This document shows positions 24,168 to 33,289 of a stretch of DNA of 44,116 bases, in pieces. The position numbers were made by a program, and so were the translations under genes. Below the pieces are notes generated by a model. That model was given only the letters and a program-made list of their open reading frames with translations. It searched no databases and was not told the DNA's origin. The DNA lies in assembly GCA_944389225.1 (NCBI GenBank), contig CALXLP010000010.1, forward strand, positions 1 to 44,116, written 5' to 3'. This DNA is from an uncultured Clostridia bacterium. GTDB taxonomy: Bacteria; Bacillota; Clostridia; TANB77; CAG-508. The first letter of the stretch is position 1; each line of letters opens with the position of its first letter.

Positions 24168-25034
24168 TTACGCATTTTCCTTTAAATAGGTATCTATTAC
24201 TTTTTCTAATTCATCATATTTTCCAGTATAAGCATGGTCTGCATCTTTAATCACTTTAATTTCGCAATTTTTTAAATTGTTTTGTAAATAGTCTATAACT
24301 TCCTCTATTGGTTGAGTTAAAACACATTCGTCTTTATCTCCAAATGGAATAAACACAGGAATTTCTATTTTGTTTAAAATTGCACTTTTTCCTTCTCTTT
24401 CTCTATATCTAAAAAAGTCACATGTACGATTATATAATAAATCCATATAAAAGGTTTTTGCACTAATTTTCCCATTGGCAAATACACAAAAATCAATTAA
24501 TTCCTCTTCTTTTCCATTCTCAATCAATTCTTTTGCCTTGCTAATACATGTTTGATACTCTTTTCCTGTATAATTTTCTACTTCTTTTGGAATGTCACAA
24601 GGCGCTAATAATACAATCCTTTTAACACATTCATCTTGTTTTTGGGTATAATAATAGACTGCTTTGTTACAACCATAACTATGTCCTTCTAATACAATGT
24701 GATTATATCCTCTTTCCTTTACCCAATTCACAATCCCTTCTACATCTAATACACAATCCTCAAAAAATTCATAACTACTGCCTTTAATCACAAATTCATT
24801 TTCTTTATGCATTTCTGTAATATAGTTCATTCCTCTATTATTAAATGGTAAAAAAGCATAGCCATTATTGGTATACACTCTTGCTAAGTTATCATTAAAT
24901 TCATCTTCATAAAAATTCCCACTCATTCCATGAATATGAACAACAATTTTATTTGTTGGCACATCTGGTGTATATAGCAATCCTGGTAATTGTATCCCAT
25001 CTGTCGAATATGGTCTTATTAATTCTTGATTCAT
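24168..25034 (-). CDS. Alpha/beta hydrolase
   Basis: 288 residues. HIHGMSGNFYEDEF holds the oxyanion loop, GHSYG the nucleophile Ser, FGDKDECV the acid and DADHAYTG the His. The early FLPFNNRGMNY segment and the size resemble DUF1749/YqiA-like esterases. Substrate unknown. It is 21 bp upstream of the flavodoxin and 14 bp downstream of the cupin, so the three are likely co-transcribed. Confidence 0.88.
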   Translation of the reverse strand: MNQELIRPYSTDGIQLPGLLYTPDVPTNKIVVHIHGMSGNFYEDEFNDNLARVYTNNGYAFLPFNNRGMNYITEMHKENEFVIKGSSYEFFEDCVLDVEGIVNWVKERGYNHIVLEGHSYGCNKAVYYYTQKQDECVKRIVLLAPCDIPKEVENYTGKEYQTCISKAKELIENGKEEELIDFCVFANGKISAKTFYMDLLYNRTCDFFRYREREGKSAILNKIEIPVFIPFGDKDECVLTQPIEEVIDYLQNNLKNCEIKVIKDADHAYTGKYDELEKVIDTYLKENA

Positions 25035-25048
25035 AGAAAAGCCCCCTT

Positions 25049-25405
25049 TTATATTAAATCATTTTTTCTGGTATCTTTATGTGAATCTTCTGTAAATGGT
25101 GGACTCATAATTTCAATCATTTTTAAGTTTCCTTTAAATGCAAATTCTGTTTGAATAGGTATTTCTAAAGTATCACCTTTCTCAATAGTATATATTTCAT
25201 TATTAATATTAGCTACCCCTGATCCTTCAATAATGTAATAAAAATGGATACATTTTGTCTCAATTTGATAAAATTCATGTCCTTTATGCATATCAATATA
25301 ATCTACTTCCACTCCTAAACTCTTTTCACTTAATATATATCCATCAAAATAACCTTCTTTTGAAAATGTTGGTTTATCCGGAAATTTCTTTACATATTCT
25401 TTCAT
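25049..25405 (-). CDS. Small cupin-domain protein
   Basis: 118 residues. The beta-barrel is visible in GHEFYQIETKCIHFYYIIEGSGVANINNE and IEKGDTLEIPIQTEFAF. Metal-binding histidines are reduced compared with enzymatic cupins, so it may sense or bind rather than catalyse. AGGAG lies 11 nt before the ATG at 25405, which is far but usable. Confidence 0.8.
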   Translation of the reverse strand: MKEYVKKFPDKPTFSKEGYFDGYILSEKSLGVEVDYIDMHKGHEFYQIETKCIHFYYIIEGSGVANINNEIYTIEKGDTLEIPIQTEFAFKGNLKMIEIMSPPFTEDSHKDTRKNDLI

Positions 25406-25427
25406 TTTCTTATACTCTCCTTTACTT

Positions 25428-25874
25428 CTATTTTCCTAAATATTCTGTATCATCAAAAATTTCTAGTGGAAATATTTTATTTTCTTCTAAAGCTTTCAAA
25501 TGAGCTATATTGATATCATAACTTCTTAATTCTTCTCTTGACATATGTTTTATTGTATCCATATCTATCCATTGTACATCTAGGATTTCATCTGTATCAA
25601 ATGCTATATTTTCCTCAATGACATCTGCTGTAAATTTTACTAATATCCTTGTTCCTTCTGGTTTATTAAATGAACATATCGGCAATACTCCTGTCAATTT
25701 CACTTTACATCCTGTTTCTTCAAGTGTTTCTCTTATGGCTGCATCTGTTATTTTTTCTCCCTCTTCCATATGCCCTGCTGGATAATTCCATTGGCCATAA
25801 CATTTCTTTTTTGCTTCTTTTACCATAAGTATTTTGTTTTCTTTTCTTACAATACACCCTGCTATAACTACCAT
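25428..25874 (-). CDS. Nudix hydrolase
   Basis: 148 residues from ATG at 25874, chosen because GGAGG lies 8 nt upstream; a longer frame has no such site. The Nudix box is complete: GHMEEGE, seven residues, RETLEETGC. The YGQWNYPAGHME stretch is typical of MutT/ADP-ribose type members. Substrate unknown; a nucleotide clean-up role is the family's general theme. Confidence 0.9.
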   Translation of the reverse strand: MVVIAGCIVRKENKILMVKEAKKKCYGQWNYPAGHMEEGEKITDAAIRETLEETGCKVKLTGVLPICSFNKPEGTRILVKFTADVIEENIAFDTDEILDVQWIDMDTIKHMSREELRSYDINIAHLKALEENKIFPLEIFDDTEYLGK

Positions 25875-25954
25875 AATATTTTCCTCCCATATATTTATTG
25901 CCTTTACTATATCATATATTTTCTTTTTTCTCAATCTATGCCAGTCTATATTAA

Positions 25955-25981
25955 CAAAAAATACCTGAAAATATCAGGTAT
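25955..25981 (-). terminator. Terminator after the frameshifted GNAT gene
   Basis: ATACCTGA and TCAGGTAT (25961-25968 and 25974-25981) form an 8-bp stem with a 5-nt loop, followed by six U on the minus strand. Confidence 0.85.
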
Positions 25982-25988
25982 CTAGCTT

Positions 25989-26460
25989 TTATTCACTATT
26001 CTTTACAAACATAATTTGTTTTTTTATTTTTTTATTCTCTTCCTCTTCAAATCTATACAATTCTTTAAAACCATATTTTTCATGTAAACGAATAGATGGT
26101 ATGTTATTTTCATTGATGCAACTATATATTGTATAATCCTTAAATTTATCTAATACATATGTTAATAACTTTTTAGCAATTCCTCTTCCCATAAATTCTT
26201 TTCTTGTAACCACTTCCCAAATGTATACAACATTTTCTGTCATGTTTTCTATTTTATTTGGAAAACCTTCTATTTCACAAAAATCATTTCCTTGATAAAC
26301 AGCAATATATCCGTGCTGGGACATTTTCTTCTAAATATACCACCTTCAATATTTTTTCATTCTTTAACAGCATTTGATTACTTTCTTCTGTGATATATCC
26401 ACTATTATTTTCTTCCCATATTTTTTGAATATCTTCTAAATATTGATTTTCAACTATCAT
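25989..26460 (-). pseudogene. GNAT acetyltransferase split by a frameshift
   Basis: A frame opens with ATG at 26460 behind AGGAG, reads MIVENQYLEDIQKIWEENN and continues to VVYLEENV, then stops at 26284. The adjacent frame carries on with HGYIAVYQGNDFCEIEG, the acetyl-CoA loop VVTRKEFMGRGIAKKLL and RLHEKYGF to the stop at 25989. Joined, they give about 155 residues, a normal GNAT. In the second frame a stop codon lies two codons before its first ATG, so it cannot be extended. Removing one base from the CCC run (plus 26318-26320) or the AAAA run (26324-26327) would restore the gene. It is either a young pseudogene or a sequencing error. Confidence 0.78.
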
Positions 26461-26480
26461 TTATTTCTCCTCTTAGACAA

Positions 26481-26513
26481 AAATATGTAGATTTATAGTA
26501 ACTCTACATATTT
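26481..26513 (-). terminator. Terminator after the SDR gene
   Basis: AAATATGTAGA and TCTACATATTT (26481-26491 and 26503-26513) form an 11-bp stem; U residues follow on the minus strand. Confidence 0.8.
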
Positions 26514-26540
26514 ATTTTTTACATTTTTTATTATTATATT

Positions 26541-27371
26541 CTATTTATTATCATCTTTTGGTTTATCTAATGCCTTGAAAAAATCTCTTTTATTAAACGC
26601 AGATGTCATAAATTTCCAAGCTGCTTTTCTATTAGTTAACCATTCTATTTTGGCATTATTCTTTGTATTTTTTATCATACCATTTACTAAGAAATTAGCA
26701 ACAACATCTGGATAATCTCCTAATATGTTGTATACTTTCTTTGTCTTTTCTGATAATGTAATCTTCTCTTTATCTCCAACAGCATTTACAATAAAATCTG
26801 TTATCATAATTCCCGGAGATAATTTTCCTACAATAATTCCTGTTTGTTTTACCTCATTTTCTTTTGCTAATGCTTCTGTAAAATAGGTAATGGCTCTTTT
26901 ACTTGTTCCATAAATAGATAATCCAAGCATAACTGCATCATTGCTTCCATATCCTTCTATGTTATAGATAGCTCCACTTTTTTGCTTTATCATTTCTTGC
27001 ATAATTAATCTTGACCCCATGATAGCACCTTTTAAGTCAACATCTAGTATAAAATTAATTTCTTCTTCTGTTAATTCCCATATTGCTTTTTCTGGTTGAT
27101 TAACCCCTGCATTATTTATCCATATATCAATTGTTTTAAATTTTTCTTGTGCAAATGCAATTAATTTACTAATGTCCTCAGAAATTGTGACATTACATTT
27201 ACAAGATGCTACTTGTGCGTCACTTGCTATTTCATTTAAAGTATTTTCTGCTTTTTTTAGGTTTTCCTCATTAATATCACTAATCACTACATTATAATTT
27301 TGGCTTCTAAATACTTTTGCCATTTCTAGACCTAATCCTCTAGCACTTCCTGTTATAACAACTGTTTTCAT
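26541..27371 (-). CDS. Short-chain dehydrogenase/reductase, NYC1/NOL-like branch
   Basis: 276 residues. TGSARGLG is the NAD(P)-binding turn, NNAGV the structural motif, and Tyr154-Lys158 (YGTSK) the catalytic pair. The segment IYNIEGYGSND before it, with Ser143 eleven rather than thirteen residues ahead of the Tyr, is like plant chlorophyll b reductases (NMDGAGS) and their bacterial relatives. Bacterial substrates are unknown. ATG at 27371 with GGAAG. It has its own terminator. Confidence 0.87.
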   Translation of the reverse strand: MKTVVITGSARGLGLEMAKVFRSQNYNVVISDINEENLKKAENTLNEIASDAQVASCKCNVTISEDISKLIAFAQEKFKTIDIWINNAGVNQPEKAIWELTEEEINFILDVDLKGAIMGSRLIMQEMIKQKSGAIYNIEGYGSNDAVMLGLSIYGTSKRAITYFTEALAKENEVKQTGIIVGKLSPGIMITDFIVNAVGDKEKITLSEKTKKVYNILGDYPDVVANFLVNGMIKNTKNNAKIEWLTNRKAAWKFMTSAFNKRDFFKALDKPKDDNK

Positions 27372-27412
27372 ATTTCACTCTTCCTTTCTTTTGTATTTTT
27401 ATATAATTTATC

Positions 27413-27982
27413 TTATTTTTTATTAAAAACATTATCATGTAAAAAAGCTACTAATTTTCCAATTTCTCTATCATAAATTTCTTTTGATACTTCTAATTTT
27501 AAAATATCTTTTCTCACCGTTGGTAATAATTCTAACATTTTATGAAATTTACAGTCTTTTTTTATACATTCTTTCCATCGATTGATTCCCACAAAATCTA
27601 TTTTATCTGCATCTCTTATAATAATTCCTTCTAATGTTTCTGGTTCTTCCTTCCATTCATGTTTATAGATTGCTCTATAACATTCTTCTATAAATTCTGT
27701 CGGATAATTTTGCTTTTCCATTTCTGCTTTTAATTCATTAGCACTAATTAATCCATGTCCTTTATTTTGTTGTATTCTTCCCACATCATGCCAATATGCA
27801 GCAATGATGCATACTTCTTTGTTAGCTCTATGTTCTATTTGCAATATTTCTTTAGTGTATTCTACCACATCTAAAACATGTACTAGGCTATGCTTTGGAT
27901 CATTAAGACATTTCATTTTTTCAATTGCCATATTGATTAAACTCTCATACTTTCTTTCTATTTCTATATATTGATTTTCCAT
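27413..27982 (-). CDS. HD-domain phosphohydrolase
   Basis: 189 residues from ATG at 27982, placed by the GAAGGG just upstream; a longer frame would overlap the ACT gene. HSLVHVLDVVEYTKEI, AAYWHDVGRIQQNKGHG and IIRDADKIDFVG supply the His, His-Asp and Asp metal ligands of the HD fold. Stand-alone HD proteins of this size (YedJ-like) act on nucleotides or other phosphoesters. The gene follows the ACT gene by 22 bp. Confidence 0.88.
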   Translation of the reverse strand: MENQYIEIERKYESLINMAIEKMKCLNDPKHSLVHVLDVVEYTKEILQIEHRANKEVCIIAAYWHDVGRIQQNKGHGLISANELKAEMEKQNYPTEFIEECYRAIYKHEWKEEPETLEGIIIRDADKIDFVGINRWKECIKKDCKFHKMLELLPTVRKDILKLEVSKEIYDREIGKLVAFLHDNVFNKK

Positions 27983-28004
27983 GTTTTTCCCTTCTTTTGA
28001 AAAT

Positions 28005-28400
28005 TTATGATTCATATTCTATTGGAAATCCTGTATCTTTTAGTGCTTGAATTCCTTTTTCTAAAAGTTCTTCTTTTATCATAATGTAATCTTTTGAAAA
28101 AGTCGAAACAATTAATATATTCATGCCTTGATTAGCAATTACTTCGGCAATTTTAGCTAAAAATCCTACTGTCTGAAATGGCACAGCTGGTTTAAACTCA
28201 ATTAATTTATAATCTCCCACAATTTCTAATGCATTTAATTTTTCTACATTTGCTTTTTCAGTTACAACTGTGATTTCATCTTTATCTTTTGAAACCATAA
28301 AGTGAATATCTGGTTTTTCCAATTTATCTGTTTTTACATATACATATGTTCCTTTCATAACTGTTGCAATACTTTTAGGAATAGCTTCTTTTACATCCAT
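28005..28400 (-). CDS. ACT-domain protein
   Basis: 131 residues. The C-terminal ACT-like fold is seen in PFQTVGFLAKIAEVIANQGMNILIVSTFSKDYIMI, and the N-terminal half repeats a weaker version. Single proteins of this kind (ACT_7/CASTOR-like) probably bind amino acids as regulators. No enzyme domain is attached. ATG at 28400 behind AAAGGAGG. It begins after the purH terminator. Confidence 0.82.
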   Translation of the reverse strand: MDVKEAIPKSIATVMKGTYVYVKTDKLEKPDIHFMVSKDKDEITVVTEKANVEKLNALEIVGDYKLIEFKPAVPFQTVGFLAKIAEVIANQGMNILIVSTFSKDYIMIKEELLEKGIQALKDTGFPIEYES

Positions 28401-28494
28401 AATACTCCTCCTTTAATTTTTACTATATTCCATTATCATAGCCATTTTACCATTTATTATTAGAAATAGCAATCATATATAATGTATCTTTTAA

Positions 28495-28534
28495 TAAAAA
28501 ATATCAGCAGATATTTTTTCATACCTGCTGATAT
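28495..28534 (-). terminator. Terminator of purH
   Basis: ATATCAGCAG and CTGCTGATAT (28501-28510 and 28525-28534) form a perfect 10-bp stem followed by U residues on the minus strand, 10 bp after the purH stop. Confidence 0.88.
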
Positions 28535-28543
28535 CTCATAATA

Positions 28544-30091
28544 TTAATGTCTAAAATGTCTCATTCCTGTGAAAATCATGGCAATTCCATATTCATTACA
28601 TTTATCAATTGAATCTTGGTCTCTTATAGATCCACCTGGTTGGATAATTGCTGTGATTCCAGCTTTATGTGCAGCTTCTACACAATCTGAGAATGGGAAG
28701 AATGCATCTGATGCAAGGACAGCTCCTTTTGTTACACCTTCTCCTATTAACTCTTCTGCATGTTCTACTGATTGCTCAGTAGCCCAAATTCTATTTACTT
28801 GTCCAGGTCCAATTCCGATTGATTGTTTATCTTTTCCAAGTGCAATTCCATTTGATTTTACATATTTTACAATTTTCCATGTAAATAACAAATCTTCTAA
28901 TTCTTTATCTGTTGGTTTTCTGTCTGTTACTACTTTGTAATCATCTAATAATTTTGAATCAATTGATTGAACAATAATTCCACCATTGATTTTCTTAATG
29001 TCTAGAGCATTTTCTGGTTGTTTTACTGTAATAGATGGTAATTCTAATACTCTTACATTTTTCTTTGTTTGTAATATTTCTAAAGCTTCTGGTTCATATG
29101 ATGGAGCAACAATTACTTCTAAGAATATTTCTTTCATTTCTTGTGCAATTGCTTTTGTAATTTCTCTATTTGATACAACAATTCCTCCAAAAATTGAAGT
29201 TTTATCAGCTTCAAAAGCTTTTTTCCATGCTTCATAAATATCGTTACTGCTTCCTACACCACATGGATTTCCATGTTTACATGCAACAACAGTTGGTTCA
29301 TCAAATTCTTTTAATAACTCTAATGCACCATTTGTATCATTAATATTATTAAATGATAATTGTTTTCCATTTAATTGTTTTGCAATTGTTAGAGAACCTT
29401 CACATTTTCCAATTTCTTTATATAATGCACCAATTTGATGTGGATTTTCTCCATAACGCATTTCTTCTACTTTTTCGTATGTTAATGTTAATTCTTGTGG
29501 TAATGAATTATCTTTTCTTTCTTCTTTTAAGTATTTACATATCATAGCATCATAACTTGCTGTATGTTCAAATACTTTATTCATTAAATAGAATTTTGTA
29601 TCTAATGATACTTGTCCATTTTCTTTTAATTCTGTTAATACTTTTTCATAATCATTTGGATCTGTTATAACTGTAACGTCTTGGTAATTTTTAGCAGCGC
29701 TTCTAAGCATAGTAGGTCCACCAATGTCAATATTTTCAATTGCTTCTTCTCTTTTTACACCTTCTTTTAATATGGTTTGTTTAAATGGGTATAAGTTAAC
29801 AACTACAAAATCAATTGTATCTACATTTAATTCTTCCAATTGTTTCATATGATTTGGATTACTTCTCATGGCTAATATTCCTGCATGTACTTTTGGATGA
29901 AGTGTTTTTACTCTTCCATCTAAACATTCTGGAAATCCTGTATAATCAGAAATTTCTGTTACTTTTACATCATTTTCTTTTAACTTTTTGTATGTTCCTC
30001 CTGTTGATATAATCTCGATTCCTAATTTTTCTAGTTCTTTTGCAAATTCTACTATTCCGCTTTTGTCTGAAACGCTAATTAATGCTTTCAT
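28544..30091 (-). CDS. purH: Bifunctional AICAR formyltransferase / IMP cyclohydrolase
   Basis: 515 residues, the usual PurH length. The IMP cyclohydrolase part (1-200) starts ALISVSDKSGIVEFAKELEK and contains STGGTYKKL and GRVKTLHPKVHAGIL. The formyltransferase part has NPCGVG, KYVKSNGIAL, GPGQVNR, SDAFFPFSD and the C-terminal GMRHFRH. It catalyses the last two steps of IMP synthesis in the cytoplasm. It stands alone here, away from other pur genes. A promoter lies at 30158-30186; no purine riboswitch was seen. Confidence 0.97.
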   Translation of the reverse strand: MKALISVSDKSGIVEFAKELEKLGIEIISTGGTYKKLKENDVKVTEISDYTGFPECLDGRVKTLHPKVHAGILAMRSNPNHMKQLEELNVDTIDFVVVNLYPFKQTILKEGVKREEAIENIDIGGPTMLRSAAKNYQDVTVITDPNDYEKVLTELKENGQVSLDTKFYLMNKVFEHTASYDAMICKYLKEERKDNSLPQELTLTYEKVEEMRYGENPHQIGALYKEIGKCEGSLTIAKQLNGKQLSFNNINDTNGALELLKEFDEPTVVACKHGNPCGVGSSNDIYEAWKKAFEADKTSIFGGIVVSNREITKAIAQEMKEIFLEVIVAPSYEPEALEILQTKKNVRVLELPSITVKQPENALDIKKINGGIIVQSIDSKLLDDYKVVTDRKPTDKELEDLLFTWKIVKYVKSNGIALGKDKQSIGIGPGQVNRIWATEQSVEHAEELIGEGVTKGAVLASDAFFPFSDCVEAAHKAGITAIIQPGGSIRDQDSIDKCNEYGIAMIFTGMRHFRH

Positions 30092-30157
30092 AATTACCTC
30101 CTTAAAATTTTATGATTTATATTTTATATTTGGCTTAAATATTTACACTGCACTTCT

Positions 30158-30186
30158 ATTATATAGCATAAAAGTGCTTTGGTCAA
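30158..30186 (-). promoter_or_regulatory. Promoter of purH with overlapping inverted repeat
   Basis: TTGACC (30186-30181) and TATAAT (30163-30158) are 17 bp apart. GCACTT (30150-30155) and AAGTGC (30172-30177) flank the -10 box and could be an operator. Confidence 0.7.
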
Positions 30187-30266
30187 ACAATTTCATGTAA
30201 TTTACATAATTTTTATTTTTTTACTCCCCATATATCTCTTTGAAGATATATTCTGCATATGCTTTT

Positions 30267-30944
30267 CTATTTTACAAATTGTTTTATAATATTGATATCT
30301 TCATAAGTTGTAATTTTTATATTGGTGTAATCACCTTCAATGATTTTTATTGGATATCCTTCTTTTTCCAATAACATACAATCATCTGTTACATCATCAT
30401 TTTTATATTTTTCATGCATATTGAATAATATGTTTCTATCAAAACACTGTGGTGTTTGAATAATCCATGTATTCGCTCTTTTAGTTGTATTGACAACCAC
30501 TTGATTTTCATCTGTAATTTTAATGGTATCTTTTGATTTTACACCAACTGTTACTCCTTTAAATTCTTTCATACTTTCTATACATTTATCAATATAGCTT
30601 GGTTTTATAGCAGGTCTTGCACCGTCATGAATAATTACAATATCTGCAGTTGTTTCTTTTAAACAATTATAAACAGATTCTTTTCTAGAATTCCCACCTA
30701 CTACCATATGAATTGGTTTTTGAAAGTTTTCTTTTTGTATAATTTCTTTTACAGTTTCCATTTCATCTTGTTTTACTGCTACCACCATATTATCAACATA
30801 TGTATTGGTATCAAATGCATGCATACTATAAAATAATACTGGTTTTCCATTTACATCTTCAAAATTCTTATTTCTATTTTGTCCATATCTTGTACTATTT
30901 CCTGCGACTAAGATAATGGCTGTTACTGTTTTTCCTTCTATCAA
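30267..30944 (-). CDS. ispD: 2-C-methyl-D-erythritol 4-phosphate cytidylyltransferase
   Basis: 225 residues. AIILVAGNSTRYG is the CTP-binding loop (the usual A-G-G-S pattern relaxed to VAGNS), followed by IHDGARP, VGVKSKDTIK and IQTPQCF. It makes CDP-methylerythritol, the third step of the MEP isoprenoid pathway. The start is a TTG at 30944 that overlaps the ispE stop by 4 bp, with GGGGG 7 nt upstream inside ispE. No in-frame ATG is suitable, so translation is coupled to ispE. Confidence 0.94.
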   Translation of the reverse strand: MIEGKTVTAIILVAGNSTRYGQNRNKNFEDVNGKPVLFYSMHAFDTNTYVDNMVVAVKQDEMETVKEIIQKENFQKPIHMVVGGNSRKESVYNCLKETTADIVIIHDGARPAIKPSYIDKCIESMKEFKGVTVGVKSKDTIKITDENQVVVNTTKRANTWIIQTPQCFDRNILFNMHEKYKNDDVTDDCMLLEKEGYPIKIIEGDYTNIKITTYEDINIIKQFVK

Positions 30945-31813
30945 AACATTTCCCCCTTTTTTACATTATATGATGTACAAATATATGTCTGGTAATTATC
31001 TTTTAATGCTATGTAGGCATCTTTTGCTGATTGTTTATCTTCAAATATTCCATAAACACAAGAACCAGATCCTGTCATTAGTGCTTGTAATGCTCCATTT
31101 TTTATCAATTCTTTTTTTATATCTTGAATGATTTCTTTTTCTTGTATGACTTCTTCAAATACATTATATAAATTATTGGCCAATAAATGAATATCTTTGT
31201 TTTCTAATGCTTTTATAATATTCTCTGATGTATGCAATTGCTGTATACCTTCTTCAGTATCTAGTTTTTGAAACATTTCTTTTGTATTGCAAGCTATTTC
31301 AGGTTTAATGATTACCATATAATATTTAAAATGTGTATCTATATTGGTAATAATCTCTCCTATTCCTTCTGCTTTTACCGCTTTGTTATAAAAACAAGGA
31401 ACAACATCTGCACCTAAACTTTTTCCTAAAGACTCTATCTCTTTCTTTGTTAACTTTAAATCAAATAGTTTATTCATGGCTATGATAAATGCAGCACAGT
31501 CTGTGCTTCCTCCAGCCATTCCTGCTTGCATAGGAATCTTTTTATTAACAGTAACTTCAATTCCGCTAATTGCTTTGTACTTTTCTTTTAATTTTACGTA
31601 GGCTTTATAAATGATATTTTCTTTTGTGTTTAATTCCTTAACATTAATGTTTAATTTGAAATCATCTGTCGGTGTTTTCTTTATATAAATTTCATCATAT
31701 AGATTGACTTTTTGAAATACAGATTCCAAATTATGATAATTGTCTTCTCTTTTTCCTAATATTTCTAAATTTAAGTTTACTTTTGCTCTCGCTTTTATAT
31801 ATATTTCTTCCAT
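30941..31813 (-). CDS. ispE: 4-diphosphocytidyl-2-C-methyl-D-erythritol kinase
   Basis: 290 residues. ARAKVNLNLEILGKREDNYHNL is the IspE N-terminus, PMQAGMAGGSTDCAA the GHMP kinase ATP loop, and LMTGSGSCVYGIF the third GHMP motif. It phosphorylates the IspD product. It follows ispF by 79 bp, in which a GTTGGAAAA/TTTTCCAAC inverted repeat lies without a minus-strand U-tract. ATG at 31813 with AAGGA. Confidence 0.96.
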   Translation of the reverse strand: MEEIYIKARAKVNLNLEILGKREDNYHNLESVFQKVNLYDEIYIKKTPTDDFKLNINVKELNTKENIIYKAYVKLKEKYKAISGIEVTVNKKIPMQAGMAGGSTDCAAFIIAMNKLFDLKLTKKEIESLGKSLGADVVPCFYNKAVKAEGIGEIITNIDTHFKYYMVIIKPEIACNTKEMFQKLDTEEGIQQLHTSENIIKALENKDIHLLANNLYNVFEEVIQEKEIIQDIKKELIKNGALQALMTGSGSCVYGIFEDKQSAKDAYIALKDNYQTYICTSYNVKKGEMF

Positions 31814-31892
31814 ATATAATCTTATTCCTTCCTAAGACACAAATCTCTAGTTGGAAAAGAATGAAATTTTCCAACTTTTTCCCCTACTTATT

Positions 31893-32357
31893 TTACTCTA
31901 CTGTAAGGCAAGTAAAAACGCTAATTCCATTACCTTTTCCGAACTCTGTTAGTGCTTCTCCTGAAGTAGCTGTTATCCCAATACAATTTTCATTGATTCC
32001 TAATATTCTTCCTATATTTTTTCTCATTTCTTCTACTTTAGGACTTATTTTCGGTGTTTTACATTCTATAGAAATAGATAGATGTACAATTTGATTATCT
32101 AAATATTTTAAAGCTTCTTTTAGATATTCTTCACTATTGGTAATACCATTTTTACACATATCATCTGAAACTTTTCCAATTATATTTTTACATGTGATTC
32201 CTGAAATAGCGTTTGTAATGGCATGTAAAACAACATCTCCATCACTATTGGCTACGATTGAAAAATCTTCTTCAAATTCTACGCCTCCTAATACCACTTT
32301 TTTATCTGTGTTTGTATAATCAATTCTATGACTATCTTGTCCAATGGCTACTTTCAT
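31893..32357 (-). CDS. ispF: 2-C-methyl-D-erythritol 2,4-cyclodiphosphate synthase
   Basis: 154 residues from ATG at 32357, which has AGGAGG 6 nt upstream. GQDSHRID supplies the first Asp-x-His zinc ligands, SDGDVVLHAITNAI the second His, and ITATSGEALTEFGKGNGI the C-terminal loop. It cyclises the IspE product. With ispE and ispD it forms an MEP gene cluster; ispF is transcribed first. Confidence 0.95.
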   Translation of the reverse strand: MKVAIGQDSHRIDYTNTDKKVVLGGVEFEEDFSIVANSDGDVVLHAITNAISGITCKNIIGKVSDDMCKNGITNSEEYLKEALKYLDNQIVHLSISIECKTPKISPKVEEMRKNIGRILGINENCIGITATSGEALTEFGKGNGISVFTCLTVE

Positions 32358-32488
32358 TGATTTCCTCCTTCTCATTTTTAATCCTTTTCATTTTATCATA
32401 CCCTATAGCTTTATACAAGTAAATTTCTTTTTCAACCTCAAGAAGAAATGATTTAATTCCCTTTTTGAATTATATTTACAATAAAAAA

Positions 32489-32522
32489 AGTTAAAGTAAT
32501 TTATTTTGAGTTTACTTTAACT
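32489..32522 (-). terminator. Terminator, possibly bidirectional, between phosphatase and ispF
   Basis: AGTTAAAGTAA and TTACTTTAACT (32489-32499 and 32512-32522) form an 11-bp stem with A-rich and T-rich flanks on both sides. No plus-strand gene needs it, so it serves the phosphatase gene that ends at 32630. Confidence 0.8.
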
Positions 32523-32629
32523 TATTTTTTTATTCTTCAATCATAGTGAATCAAATTTGAATATTTTGTACTTGATAATAGATATTATTGTTTTTAGTCT
32601 ATAAATAATTACACATTTGTACTATTTGC

Positions 32630-33274
32630 TTAAATTTTAAACATGTCCTCTAAATTATGAGAAATTAATTTTAAATCTTGTATAGAATTTCCTTCTATGA
32701 CATATGGTGTACAATGTTCTATTTTTAAATGAAATATTTTTTCTTTAGGCTCAATATGAAACATATTTAAAAATAGACATCTTATTGCGTGGAAATGAGA
32801 AAATATTCCTATAGTTATATCTTCTTGAAAATCTAAGGAATCTAAAAATTTTCTACATCTTTCACTTACATCTGTATAATTTTCTCCTTCTGGTGCTTTT
32901 TGAACAAAGTCTGTTCTAAATTTATTAAATGAATCATCCGTTATGTATTTTCTATATTCTTCAGAATCTAACAAATCTTTTTTCTCTTTTCCTTCAAAAA
33001 TTCCTAAGCATCTTTCTTTTAACTCATCATGTATATCTAATGGATATCCTGGTTTTGCCAATTCTGCAGTTTGTATTGCTCTATTTAAGTTAGAACAATA
33101 TACTTTTTCTATTTCTTTTACAATTTCATTATTTACTAGACTACTTGCTTGTTTTCTTCCTAATTCTGTTAGGTCAGTCATTTCATTATTTAATGTTCCT
33201 GTATATAAAGCTGTTCCATTATCATTTAAAATATTTGCCATTGTTTGGCCATGTCTTATTATAACTATTTTCAT
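32630..33274 (-). CDS. Histidine phosphatase (phosphoglycerate mutase-like)
   Basis: 214 residues. IIRHGQTMAN has the catalytic His, YCSNLNRAIQTAEL the second Arg, ERCLGIFEGKE the acid, and GIFSHFHAIRCL the second His. These residues define a phosphatase rather than a mutase in most small members. Substrate unknown. It is 15 bp downstream of a GNAT gene in a run of co-oriented genes. Confidence 0.9.
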   Translation of the reverse strand: MKIVIIRHGQTMANILNDNGTALYTGTLNNEMTDLTELGRKQASSLVNNEIVKEIEKVYCSNLNRAIQTAELAKPGYPLDIHDELKERCLGIFEGKEKKDLLDSEEYRKYITDDSFNKFRTDFVQKAPEGENYTDVSERCRKFLDSLDFQEDITIGIFSHFHAIRCLFLNMFHIEPKEKIFHLKIEHCTPYVIEGNSIQDLKLISHNLEDMFKI

Positions 33275-33289
33275 CTCTTTTCTCCTTTT

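Noticed and set aside
30092-30266. Purine or other riboswitch ahead of purH
   Set aside because: The leader is short and AT-rich, with no conserved riboswitch junction bases seen; only a promoter and an inverted repeat are supported.
31843-31880. Hairpin GTTGGAAAA/TTTTCCAAC with a T-run on the plus strand, between ispF and ispE
   Set aside because: There is no plus-strand gene to terminate and no minus-strand U-tract, and ispF and ispE should be co-transcribed, so I do not call it a terminator.
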